Of a DNA stretch of 64,000 nucleotides, positions 27,828 through 35,277 are shown piece by piece. A program made the position numbers and the translations under genes. Under the pieces are notes generated by a model, which did no database searches, had not been told where the DNA came from, and saw only the letters and a program-made list of their open reading frames with translations. This DNA comes from Candidatus Gastranaerophilales bacterium (GTDB lineage: Bacteria > Cyanobacteriota > Vampirovibrionia > Gastranaerophilales > Gastranaerophilaceae). Position 1 is the stretch's first letter; each line of letters opens with the position of its first letter. Where the stretch lies: contig JAEEHV010000023.1 of assembly GCA_016280955.1 (NCBI GenBank), positions 1 through 64,000 on the forward strand, written 5' to 3'.

Positions 27828-29090
27828 CTATGTTTTTTTAATTTCATATACCCTGAAGCCGGTATCAACTTTCGGAAAATTATTACTTATAATTTTTCCG
27901 GCTTTTTTTATTCTTTCTTCTCCGATATCACATAAAGTTTTATATTTGTTATTTGAGCTCTTATTTTTTTCATCTATAATATCAGGTCTTTGAACCAGTA
28001 TAAATTGTCTTTTTCCACCGTCAAGGGAATTTAAGTGCATACAGGCATGGGCTGTTGTACCTGAGCCTGAGAAAAAATCCAAAACGGTAAAATCCTTAGA
28101 AAAGTTATTACTTTTTTCATCAAAAATTAAAGACAACAAGTACGATATAAGCGAAAGCGGTTTTGGATAATCAAACAAAGCCGAATCCATGATTTTGCTT
28201 AATTCACTTGTAGCGGTTTCGGTTGTTGTAACTCTTTCTCCGAATCGGGAATAAGTACATTGTCCGTTTTTTTGATTAGTAAATATTATTTGCTTAGGAG
28301 CTATTTTGGTAAACTTGTTATTGCCATATACGGCACGAACAGCAAAAGCCTCTGTCTTTATCCAAAAAGTTGTTCCTTTCTTTATCTCTTTAATAACATT
28401 CTCAGCTGACCATCTGGAACGAAATCTTAAAGAAAAGGAGTCTGAATTAAAACCGTTTAAAACCTTAACCGGTGTAGTTAATTCATACAACTTTGAATTT
28501 GTTTTTTTATAGATTCCGTCTTTAATATTAAATTTAACGGTTCCCTTGGGAAATGTTACTGTTGTTATATTATTTGAGGCATTATATAATGGTGCATCCA
28601 GTAAGCTGTCGCTGATTCTCTCAACAAGCAGTTCTTTTGTCTTTTTATTGTACAATTTTTTTGCATAACAAATTATATATTCCGCATTAGAATATGAATT
28701 AAGTTTTTGTCTGCCGAAATGCTGTGTTTTTTCCCAGATAAATGTTGTTATAAAATTTTCTTTTCCGAAAATTTTATTGCATATTTCTTTAAGTTTATGT
28801 ACTTCGTTTTCATCAATAGATATAAATATAATTCCGTCGTCACTGAGCAGTTGTTGTGCAAGTTCAAGCCTTGCAAGAATCATATCATGCCAATCTTTAT
28901 GAAAATCCTTATAAATAAATCGTTTTCCTGTATTATAGGGAGGATCAATATATATAACCCTTATTTTGTTTTTGTGAGTGTTCAGTAATATTCTGAGAGC
29001 ATCAATATTATCTCCCTCTATATAAATATTCCCGGTATTATCCGGATTAACACTTTTTTTTGTTAGCAAATTCAGCATACACTCAGACAA
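27828..29090 (-). CDS. Orphan Mod-like adenine/cytosine-N DNA methyltransferase
   Basis: 420 residues of the N6_N4_Mtase family in beta order: DPPY at 49-52 (YIDPPYNTGK) precedes the SAM-binding FSGSGTT at about 340-346, as in type III Mod subunits. DPPY points to amino-methylation, most likely N6-adenine. At 420 residues it is shorter than full Mod proteins (about 600), with the putative target-recognition region between about 130 and 320. No Res helicase-nuclease gene is present on either side, so it appears to be solitary. I accept the TTG start at 29090: AGAGGG lies 7 bases upstream, while the first in-frame ATG (four codons later) is too far from it. Confidence 0.88.
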   Translation of the reverse strand: MSECMLNLLTKKSVNPDNTGNIYIEGDNIDALRILLNTHKNKIRVIYIDPPYNTGKRFIYKDFHKDWHDMILARLELAQQLLSDDGIIFISIDENEVHKLKEICNKIFGKENFITTFIWEKTQHFGRQKLNSYSNAEYIICYAKKLYNKKTKELLVERISDSLLDAPLYNASNNITTVTFPKGTVKFNIKDGIYKKTNSKLYELTTPVKVLNGFNSDSFSLRFRSRWSAENVIKEIKKGTTFWIKTEAFAVRAVYGNNKFTKIAPKQIIFTNQKNGQCTYSRFGERVTTTETATSELSKIMDSALFDYPKPLSLISYLLSLIFDEKSNNFSKDFTVLDFFSGSGTTAHACMHLNSLDGGKRQFILVQRPDIIDEKNKSSNNKYKTLCDIGEERIKKAGKIISNNFPKVDTGFRVYEIKKT

Positions 29091-29121
29091 AACATAACCC
29101 TCTTTTCAGCAATCATAACAC

Positions 29122-29153
29122 AAAAACAGACGGAATCTCATAACTTCCGTCTG
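29122..29153 (-). terminator. Rho-independent terminator after the small-protein pair
   Basis: Perfect 9-bp stem CAGACGGAA/TTCCGTCTG (29127-29135 with 29145-29153, 9-nt loop); on the minus strand it is followed by a T5 run (29122-29126). It separates the small genes from the methyltransferase gene. Confidence 0.8.
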
Positions 29154-29187
29154 CTTTCGCTTAAATTTTGCTCTGACAAATTACAGG

Positions 29188-29433
29188 TTATCTCGCGAGT
29201 TCTCCGGTATAAAATCCCATAAGATTTGCCAGACGTCGCTGTTTTTCAACAGCTCTTTCAATGTTTTCCTTGATTTCATCAAGTTCTTTTAATAAAGTTT
29301 TTAAATCTTTGCGTTGTTTACTCTCTAGGCGTTCCTCCTTATTTACTTCAGTCCGGTAGCTTTCCGCCCCATTTGTGTCTATTTCAAGCCAATTAGGCGA
29401 GAAACAGTTATTGTTAAATTCTTTTTTAGACAT
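29188..29433 (-). CDS. Small coiled-coil protein of unknown function
   Basis: 81 residues from the ATG at 29433 (M-S-K-K-E-F). An in-frame ATG 15 bases upstream exists, but its own second codon is part of the GAGG Shine-Dalgarno that fits the downstream ATG (9 bases). The C-terminal two thirds is strongly charged and helical (KTLLKELDEIKENIERAVEK), probably coiled coil. It is the second gene of a two-gene unit with the 60-residue gene 25 bp upstream, and ends before a terminator. Function unknown. Confidence 0.72.
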   Translation of the reverse strand: MSKKEFNNNCFSPNWLEIDTNGAESYRTEVNKEERLESKQRKDLKTLLKELDEIKENIERAVEKQRRLANLMGFYTGELAR

Positions 29434-29458
29434 ACACTGTATCCTCATTTATAATATT

Positions 29459-29641
29459 TTAGTAAATTCTGTTTGGTCTGAATCTCTTAAACAAAGATTT
29501 GAAATTTTCTGCAAAATTACTGATTGCATTTTTGCAATCAATGTAATCTTTTCTGACCTTTTGAAATTCCTCCGAATTGAAATCAAATGTGGTCATCTCG
29601 GAATATTGAATTAACATTTCATATTCATCGTGGTGTCCCAT
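29459..29641 (-). CDS. Small protein of unknown function
   Basis: 60 residues, starting M-G-H-H-D-E-Y-E-M-L, with a strong AAGGAG 7 bases before the ATG. Acidic N-terminal half and a basic C-terminus (KSLFKRFRPNRIY); predicted helical. It is the first gene of the pair with the coiled-coil protein that follows. No family recognised. Confidence 0.7.
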   Translation of the reverse strand: MGHHDEYEMLIQYSEMTTFDFNSEEFQKVRKDYIDCKNAISNFAENFKSLFKRFRPNRIY

Positions 29642-29790
29642 TTGTTTGCTCCTTAAATTTGACTGTACTACTACCTATTTACGTTTTCCCTAAAAAACAA
29701 CTATACTTGATTTTTCATTCATCTTTTTACTTACATTTTTGTTATCGGCATTTTTTAGAAAAACTTTAGAGTTTATTTGTTTTTTGTTAC

Positions 29791-29821
29791 AAAAATTTAC
29801 AAACAGATGATTGTCTGTTTG
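29791..29821 (-). terminator. Rho-independent terminator of the GH57-bioG-bioC operon
   Basis: Perfect 8-bp stem CAAACAGA/TCTGTTTG (29800-29807 with 29814-29821, loop of 6), followed on the minus strand by TAAATTTTTG. It lies about 45 bp after the bioC stop. Confidence 0.7.
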
Positions 29822-29863
29822 CCTAAAACTCTTTTGGTGCAAGCATTTTCACAGTGTTAAATG

Positions 29864-30589
29864 TTATGCTTTTAACATTATGTAAACAGGATTATATGTT
29901 AACGTTGGTCTGTTTGAACAAAAATTATTGTATTTTTTCTCAAAATCCGATAAGTCTTTTTTTGTCCACACTTCTGTTGATATAGCATTGACACCGGTAT
30001 TTTGTATGTGTTTTAAGACATCTTTAGGGGTTTTAAAAGCCATTATACGTATTTCTTCTTCAATAACCGGATTGAATTTTTTAAAAAAATTGTTTAGTTC
30101 TTTTATCGTGTAGTATGGCAGAGTTTTTCCCAAAACATAGAATATCTCCCGAAAATTTTCAATTCCGAATGTCGAAAATAATAATGTTCCGTCTGTATTA
30201 AGCATACCGGCTAGTTTTAAAATAAAATCCGGCAGGTTATCAATCCATTGAAGTGATGCATTTGAAACTATCAAATCAAATTTTTTATCAGAATTTTTTG
30301 CATATTCTTCAATATCTGATGATATAAATTTAATGTTGCTGTTGATTTTTTTTATATATTTTTCGCAATCTGAAACGATATCAAGAGCATAATATGAGGT
30401 ACTGTTTATTTTTTTACAGGCATATTCAGTAAGTAAACCTGTTCCGCAGCCAATCTCTAATACCGAACCATAATCATTTTCCGGCAAATAACTCAGCAGT
30501 TTTTCTGCCATCTGTTTTTGAATCCTCGCATTTTCATTATATAAATTAAGTTTTTTGTTAAAACGTTGTTTTATAAGCTCCTTGTTCAT
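29864..30589 (-). CDS. bioC: Malonyl-ACP O-methyltransferase BioC
   Basis: Methylates malonyl-ACP so that the fatty-acid machinery can elongate it to the pimeloyl chain of biotin. 241 residues with a SAM-binding class I fold: R-F-N-K...Y near the N-terminus, VLEIGCGTGLLTEY at about 43-56, SNASLQWI (the BioC-typical N-A-A/S-L-Q-W), and L-L-F-S-T-F-G. I start it at the ATG at 30589, which overlaps the bioG stop as ATGA; a GTG five codons upstream is also in frame but lies within the Shine-Dalgarno region (GGGG). Confidence 0.93.
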   Translation of the reverse strand: MNKELIKQRFNKKLNLYNENARIQKQMAEKLLSYLPENDYGSVLEIGCGTGLLTEYACKKINSTSYYALDIVSDCEKYIKKINSNIKFISSDIEEYAKNSDKKFDLIVSNASLQWIDNLPDFILKLAGMLNTDGTLLFSTFGIENFREIFYVLGKTLPYYTIKELNNFFKKFNPVIEEEIRIMAFKTPKDVLKHIQNTGVNAISTEVWTKKDLSDFEKKYNNFCSNRPTLTYNPVYIMLKA

Positions 30590-31197
30590 AAAAGTTCGCC
30601 CCACTTTTTAAAACAAATAAACGGAGCGTGTCCGCTTTTAATGTTAGGTTCAATATTCCAAAATGAAGTCTGGTTTTTTGCAGGAATTATTTTATCATAC
30701 TCGGATATAATAATTTTATCGTATCTGAAGTTCAAATCAGAGTGGTAATGTGTTAGTGCTTCAAGTTCTGATTTTTGATTTTCAAACTCTCTTTTAACTT
30801 CAGGAAGTACACAATCTTCATAAAACATTGATTTGATGAAACGTTCTGCTCCTTTTGGCGAGAATCCTTTTAATGTTAAATTATAAATTCTTTCGGGGAT
30901 TCCGTACCGGTCGTCTATAGGTTTTAATGTGCCGTTTATAGCGGTTTTTGACTGATATTCAATATCAAATAATGTTGCCGTCATAACACCCATTGACCAT
31001 GATACCAAATATTTTTGAGAATAGTTGTTTAGTTCATTCCTGTCAAAATCAGTGTCGATTGTGTTGTAATCATAAAACATTAATATGTCGAAATCTTCAT
31101 TATCGAGATGTTTTACAACACTTTCATCCATCCCCCAGCCGTTAAAAAAAATGATAACTTTTTTATTGTTATATTTATGAAGCCATTTATATCTCAT
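30586..31197 (-). CDS. bioG: Pimeloyl-ACP methyl ester esterase BioG (DUF452)
   Basis: Alpha/beta hydrolase that removes the methyl group at the end of pimeloyl-ACP synthesis, the job BioH does in E. coli. 203 residues with FFNGWGMD near the N-terminus, nucleophile S68 in SWSMGV and a late His (H190 in SGHAPF). DUF452/BioG proteins are typically adjacent to bioC, as here (4-bp overlap). No Shine-Dalgarno is evident; it lies 40 bp after the GH57 gene and is probably cotranscribed. Other bio genes (bioF, bioA, bioD, bioB) are not in the window. Confidence 0.92.
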   Translation of the reverse strand: MRYKWLHKYNNKKVIIFFNGWGMDESVVKHLDNEDFDILMFYDYNTIDTDFDRNELNNYSQKYLVSWSMGVMTATLFDIEYQSKTAINGTLKPIDDRYGIPERIYNLTLKGFSPKGAERFIKSMFYEDCVLPEVKREFENQKSELEALTHYHSDLNFRYDKIIISEYDKIIPAKNQTSFWNIEPNIKSGHAPFICFKKWGELL

Positions 31198-31237
31198 AAA
31201 TTACATGTTAACAAAAAAAGACAACACATCAAACTGT

Positions 31238-33475
31238 TTAGTAATCTCTTGACATAGAAAGTAAAACCTCTTGGGGAAGATATGTATTTTTAACGGCAGA
31301 ATCAGTATTAGCCATAAAAAATTCCACTGTTTCGCCCTTATCAATACCTAATTTTTCAAAAGGAATTAAGACGTCTATAACATCTTCATAAGTCATTTTG
31401 ATTCCTTCCGGATTATCAAGAGTCCATATATCAGGATGAATTACCGTTGTCAGCCTGAGCGGATACAAAGTATCTTTTACAAGTGTTAAAGTTAATTCGT
31501 GTTCAAATTTTTCCGTAAGAATAGGATAAGGGTTATCAGTCCGGCTTATAAGTCTTATATGGGCTCTATTGCCTACTTTTGAGGCATTACGTGTATAAAT
31601 ATAAAACTGATTTATTCTTTCAACAAAACTTATATCTCCGGCACCTTTATTCACATAAAGCCTGAAATATATGTTATCTGTATCACACCCGAAATCAATT
31701 TTATCAACATTTTTGTTTTCTCTGAAAACAGGACCGTCAAGCAGGCTTATTGTTCCTGCGTTGTACCACTCATCAGAGCTTTTGTTTAGACCGTCCATAC
31801 TCGGCGAAATATTTTTTTTGGGATACTTAAACGGAACTTCTATTTTGGTAATAATTGTATTGTTCAAATATTCCGGATAATCAATTCCAAGTGTTGTATA
31901 TACATGTTTTAGCCGTTCTCTGAACATATAATCAAACAAAAAATCCTGTCCTGAGTTATTAGGTTCTCCGTACCACCAGAACCAGTCACTTCCTTCGGAT
32001 ATCAGCAGCTCTCTTGTTGCCTGAGGTATTGCCGGATGGTTTTTGTTATGTTTTATAAAGTTATTGAGTGCATCTTTTGTATTTTTCAAATATAACCAGG
32101 CTTTATTTTTTTCCGGTTCTCCAATCCAATACTGAAAAGTTTTATCAATCCATGAGCCAGAAAATATCTTTTTAAGTTCTTTTTTGTGTTTTTCATTTTC
32201 GATATAGTCACTTATTAAAACTGTTTCCAGACTTTCATCATTTTCAATTTGGGAATATATTTTTTCAAGGAATTCAATTCCGTCATTCTGATAATTTTCC
32301 CAGCAATTTTCACAATCTGCAGCAATTGTGAGCAGATGCGAATTATCGGGAGAAACCAGTAGTTTATTTTGTATTGTTTTAATTTTTTCATAAAAATCAC
32401 TTGCTGCCATATCCGGATTTATACCGGCATATTCAAAATTTATAAGATGCGGAATAGAACGGTCACGGAAAACTATATCAATATTGGCACCTCGGGTTTT
32501 ATACTGATAAATCTTCAGCAAGTGATACGGATCGCTCAGATTTCCTTTAAAATCTCTAATAAAATCAAAATTAATAGAATTTGAGAGTACACCTTCATCA
32601 GAGATTGTCCATTTAATACCTTCTCTTGCAAATAATGAAAGTGTTTTTGGGCCGATACAAAGTTCGGGAGGCCACATTCCTTTCGGACGAATTCCAAAAA
32701 CATCTTCAATTCTGTCCAGTCCTGCTTTAATTTGCAGTTTTGCATCATCAAGCATTCCGAGACTATTAGGCAATCCTGCTGTTGTTAAACCGGTTTTGGC
32801 AGAGCTTTTTACATCAATAAGAATCGGTAAAATTGTATGATAATAAGGACTTGTAGTTAATTCTACCCTTCCTTCCCGAATGTATTTTTTGTAGGTTGGG
32901 ATAATTTCTCTAATTATCTGCTTTTGAATTTCGAGTATTTCGATTCTGTCCTCTAAGGTGTAACAATTCTTTTTGTCGGCTAACTCCTTTAATCTGGGAT
33001 ATCTTTCGTAATGCATCGGATCTATCCATACAAGGTTAAATACAGCCATTAAATCCGCATATTCCTGAGAGTTAAAATCATTTATAGAAAAATTTTCTTT
33101 AGAAAATCTTTTTTGGTAAAGATTTCTGAAAGTTTCATTTTTGTAAACCATTGTTTCAAATTTTGCGTTGAAAAAGTTATTTATAATAAATGACTTTTCG
33201 TCATCGCTCAGATTATCCGTATCTGTCGCAGTTAATACTGAATGTATATCTTTATAATCTTTTTCACCGTAGTCAATAATTGCATCCAAAAGAGCAGGGA
33301 CAATGTTAAAATTTAATTTTAGTTTCGGGAATTTTTCAAGGTAAAGTGCCATATCCAAATAATCTTTTACTGCGTGAAGTCTTACCCATGGCAAAAGATA
33401 TGTTCCTTCCAGTTCATAAACCGGTTGATGCATATGCCAATAAATAGCAAGTGATAGTTTCTTCCCGTTATTCAT
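31238..33475 (-). CDS. GH57-family glycoside hydrolase / glucanotransferase
   Basis: 745 residues. The N-terminal part (about 5-400) is a GH57 (beta/alpha)7 barrel: HMHQP near the start, FNIVPALL, GMWPPELCIG carrying the presumed nucleophile Glu, and TIAADCENC with the acidic partner. A long C-terminal part (about 550-745) looks like a beta-sandwich (EFFMANTD, IYFRLYVNK). GH57 members are alpha-amylases, amylopullulanases, 4-alpha-glucanotransferases or branching enzymes acting on glycogen or starch; the exact activity is undecided. I start at the ATG at 33475 rather than the in-frame TTG at 33514, because a -35/-10 pair overlaps that TTG stretch. No signal peptide, so probably cytosolic glycogen metabolism. 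Confidence 0.88.
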   Translation of the reverse strand: MNNGKKLSLAIYWHMHQPVYELEGTYLLPWVRLHAVKDYLDMALYLEKFPKLKLNFNIVPALLDAIIDYGEKDYKDIHSVLTATDTDNLSDDEKSFIINNFFNAKFETMVYKNETFRNLYQKRFSKENFSINDFNSQEYADLMAVFNLVWIDPMHYERYPRLKELADKKNCYTLEDRIEILEIQKQIIREIIPTYKKYIREGRVELTTSPYYHTILPILIDVKSSAKTGLTTAGLPNSLGMLDDAKLQIKAGLDRIEDVFGIRPKGMWPPELCIGPKTLSLFAREGIKWTISDEGVLSNSINFDFIRDFKGNLSDPYHLLKIYQYKTRGANIDIVFRDRSIPHLINFEYAGINPDMAASDFYEKIKTIQNKLLVSPDNSHLLTIAADCENCWENYQNDGIEFLEKIYSQIENDESLETVLISDYIENEKHKKELKKIFSGSWIDKTFQYWIGEPEKNKAWLYLKNTKDALNNFIKHNKNHPAIPQATRELLISEGSDWFWWYGEPNNSGQDFLFDYMFRERLKHVYTTLGIDYPEYLNNTIITKIEVPFKYPKKNISPSMDGLNKSSDEWYNAGTISLLDGPVFRENKNVDKIDFGCDTDNIYFRLYVNKGAGDISFVERINQFYIYTRNASKVGNRAHIRLISRTDNPYPILTEKFEHELTLTLVKDTLYPLRLTTVIHPDIWTLDNPEGIKMTYEDVIDVLIPFEKLGIDKGETVEFFMANTDSAVKNTYLPQEVLLSMSRDY

Positions 33476-33485
33476 ATCACAGTTT

Positions 33486-33514
33486 ATTATACAAGAACTA
33501 ATACCATTCTGCAA
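33486..33514 (-). promoter_or_regulatory. Promoter of GH57-bioG-bioC, near-leaderless
   Basis: Minus-strand TTGCAG (33509-33514), 17-bp spacer and TATAAT (33486-33491). Start site near 33479, only about four bases before the ATG at 33475. No Shine-Dalgarno. This decides the start codon of the GH57 gene. Confidence 0.65.
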
Positions 33515-33574
33515 CTTAATATATTTTGAAATTAAGAAATAATGTATTAAGTTATATATTTAGGTGTTGTGTTG

Positions 33575-33680
33575 TATGTAAAGACTTTTGCCCTCCCTTT
33601 ATAGGGGGAGGGATAGGGTGGAGGCTGATTTTGTTAATGGTATATTCCCCAACCGAGCTTCCAAGTTTCGAAACAAAGTT
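33575..33680 (+). repeat. 106-bp dispersed hairpin element, copy 1
   Basis: Matches positions 45535-45640 (opposite strand) in 98 of 106 bases without gaps. It contains a 7-bp hairpin CCCTCCC/GGGAGGG around TTTATAGG, a possible second stem GGTGG.GG with CCCC.ACC, and a terminal palindrome GTTTCGAAAC. It fills most of the 33515-33837 intergenic stretch, which otherwise shows only a small CAGGG/CCCTG hairpin just downstream. No coding signal. Confidence 0.85.
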
Positions 33681-33837
33681 CCGTTCTTCTTTTTACCAGG
33701 GAAAAAAGCCCTGTTCGTATATTGATATTTTTGTTTGGGGACATTGTATATCTTTGCACATCTTATACATCGGCTTGTGAATTTTACCAACAACTATAAT
33801 AAAAGAGAATTGTCCTTAAACAAAATCGCTAAGTATT

Positions 33838-34203
33838 TTAAAGTTTTTTGCCAATATGATTAACTTTTAAATGTAAATCTTTAATAGCATCCTTAACAGA
33901 ACTAATTATTCCTGCATGAGCTTCTTCTGTGTTAAAAGATAATTTAAAATTGCTTTCCCCTTCAGGTCTGAACAATTGCTTAAAAAAGCCCATACCTTTT
34001 TTTAGAGGTTTTACTATTACATTAATGTATGCAAGCCCGGTTTTTTTGCTTTCAAAAGATGTAAGACAAATGTCATAATCATTGCCGAGCCGGGAAAGTT
34101 CTCTATAATTACCTCTTACAAAAAATTCTCTGTCCAGAACGCTGACATTTTCAATGTCAAGACCTTTAAAATTGGTTGAGTTGTTGATTCGTTGAATTTG
34201 CAT
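33838..34203 (-). CDS. Orphan protein with N-terminal QIQRINN...NFKG motif
   Basis: 121 residues, unknown function. GGAG lies 8 bases before the ATG. The N-terminus (M-Q-I-Q-R-I-N-N-S-T-N-F-K-G) resembles that of the gene at 440-898. The body is a small alpha/beta protein with a positively charged patch (VKPLKKGMGFFKQLF) and a basic C-terminus. No signal peptide, membrane segment or known motif. Divergent from ybeY. Confidence 0.75.
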   Translation of the reverse strand: MQIQRINNSTNFKGLDIENVSVLDREFFVRGNYRELSRLGNDYDICLTSFESKKTGLAYINVIVKPLKKGMGFFKQLFRPEGESNFKLSFNTEEAHAGIISSVKDAIKDLHLKVNHIGKKL

Positions 34204-34349
34204 AGTTGATACTCCATAATTTGATTTGTAAATGTTATTTTAAATTTTAATGATACACACATAAAACGTGGATTTCTATTGTTTATATTATACACCAAAA
34301 ATTTAAATTTCCACTATATTTTAATTTTTGTTTATGCAAAACTTAATAA

Positions 34350-34859
34350 ATGACTGAAATAAATATTTTTACAGAAAACATTTATGAAAATTATAGTCTT
34401 GACGAAAGAGATGTTATAGAAAAAACAAGACATCTTTTAGAGTTTTTTATATCCGATATCGGCAGCAAATCCTGTCTTTATAAAAAGGAATTTGATTCAA
34501 TAACTTTGGATATTGTTTTTTGTGATTCGGAAAAAACACACGAACTGAACAGAGAATACAGAAATAAAGATTATCCGGCTGATATTATAACGTTTGCTAT
34601 TTTTGCGGACGATGAAAACAGTTTTATTTTTGACGGTGATATAAATCTGGGTGAAATAATAATTGCAATGGATAAAGTTCTTGAAGGGACAAACCGTGAT
34701 ATAAGCGGTTCAAAAAATGAAAAACAGGAGCTTATGTTTTTGATAAGTCACGGACTTATGCATTTATTAGGGTTTGACCATCAAAGCGAAGAGGAGTACA
34801 ATTTTGTTGTAGAAGAACAAAAGAAAGCTCTCGGGTGTATTGAATATGACAAAATTTAA
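34350..34859 (+). CDS. ybeY: Endoribonuclease / rRNA maturation factor YbeY
   Basis: Metal-dependent single-strand RNase that helps 16S rRNA 3' maturation and ribosome quality control. 169 residues with the diagnostic H-G-x-x-H-L-x-G-x-D-H zinc site (H134, H138, H144) and the preceding NREYRNKDYPADIITFA region. No Shine-Dalgarno is visible before the ATG. It overlaps the start of dgkA by 14 bp, a common YbeY-DgkA pairing. Confidence 0.97.
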   Translation: MTEINIFTENIYENYSLDERDVIEKTRHLLEFFISDIGSKSCLYKKEFDSITLDIVFCDSEKTHELNREYRNKDYPADIITFAIFADDENSFIFDGDINLGEIIIAMDKVLEGTNRDISGSKNEKQELMFLISHGLMHLLGFDHQSEEEYNFVVEEQKKALGCIEYDKI

Positions 34860-35238
34860 ATCTCAGGGTTTTAATAACACATTTAAGAATGCCAGAAAAG
34901 GATTTAATCTTGCAGTAAGAAGTGAAGTTAATATTCGTGTCCATGTTACGGTTGCTGCCATTGTCCTTTTAGCCGGTTTTATGCTGGAATTTACGGGTGT
35001 CGAATACTGTATCCTTCTTATTGCAATTGCTATGGTAATTTGTACCGAGATGCTTAATACGGCAATAGAATTTGCTCTTGATTCGATTTATCATAATCGT
35101 TATTCCAGAATGGTCGGTATGGCAAAAGATATTTCTGCCGGAGCTGTAATGTTTGCAACTGTGGTAAGTATTTCAATCGGAGTAATTTTGTTTGGCGGAA
35201 AAATAATAGCACAGTTAGACTTGCTTAATTATCTTTAA
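34846..35238 (+). CDS. dgkA: Diacylglycerol / undecaprenol kinase
   Basis: About 130 residues with three membrane helices and the DgkA signature E-M-L-N-T-A-I-E. Gram-positive and cyanobacterial-type members phosphorylate undecaprenol, feeding the peptidoglycan lipid carrier; this fits the following PBP and murE genes. I favour the ATG at 34846; an in-frame TTG two codons earlier (34840) is the alternative. The gene overlaps the ybeY end. Confidence 0.93.
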   Translation: MTKFKSQGFNNTFKNARKGFNLAVRSEVNIRVHVTVAAIVLLAGFMLEFTGVEYCILLIAIAMVICTEMLNTAIEFALDSIYHNRYSRMVGMAKDISAGAVMFATVVSISIGVILFGGKIIAQLDLLNYL

Positions 35239-35242
35239 CATA

Positions 35243-35271
35243 TTAACCTTTAACTTCTGTTGTGATATTAT
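35243..35271 (+). promoter_or_regulatory. Leaderless-type promoter of the PBP gene
   Basis: TTAACC at 35243-35248, 17-bp spacer, TATTAT at 35266-35271, then six bases to the ATG at 35278, which is therefore at +1. No Shine-Dalgarno is present. Confidence 0.55.
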
Positions 35272-35277
35272 GTAGTT

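Noticed and set aside
27828-29641. Prophage or mobile element around the orphan methyltransferase
   Set aside because: No integrase, transposase, att-like repeats or phage structural genes; the base composition matches its surroundings.
30590-30604. GTG start five codons upstream for bioC
   Set aside because: The GTG is part of the GGGG ribosome site and the ATG overlaps the bioG stop as ATGA, the more usual arrangement.
33526-33780. 84-residue plus-strand reading frame
   Set aside because: It is made mostly of the 106-bp repeat element, has no ribosome site and low coding character.
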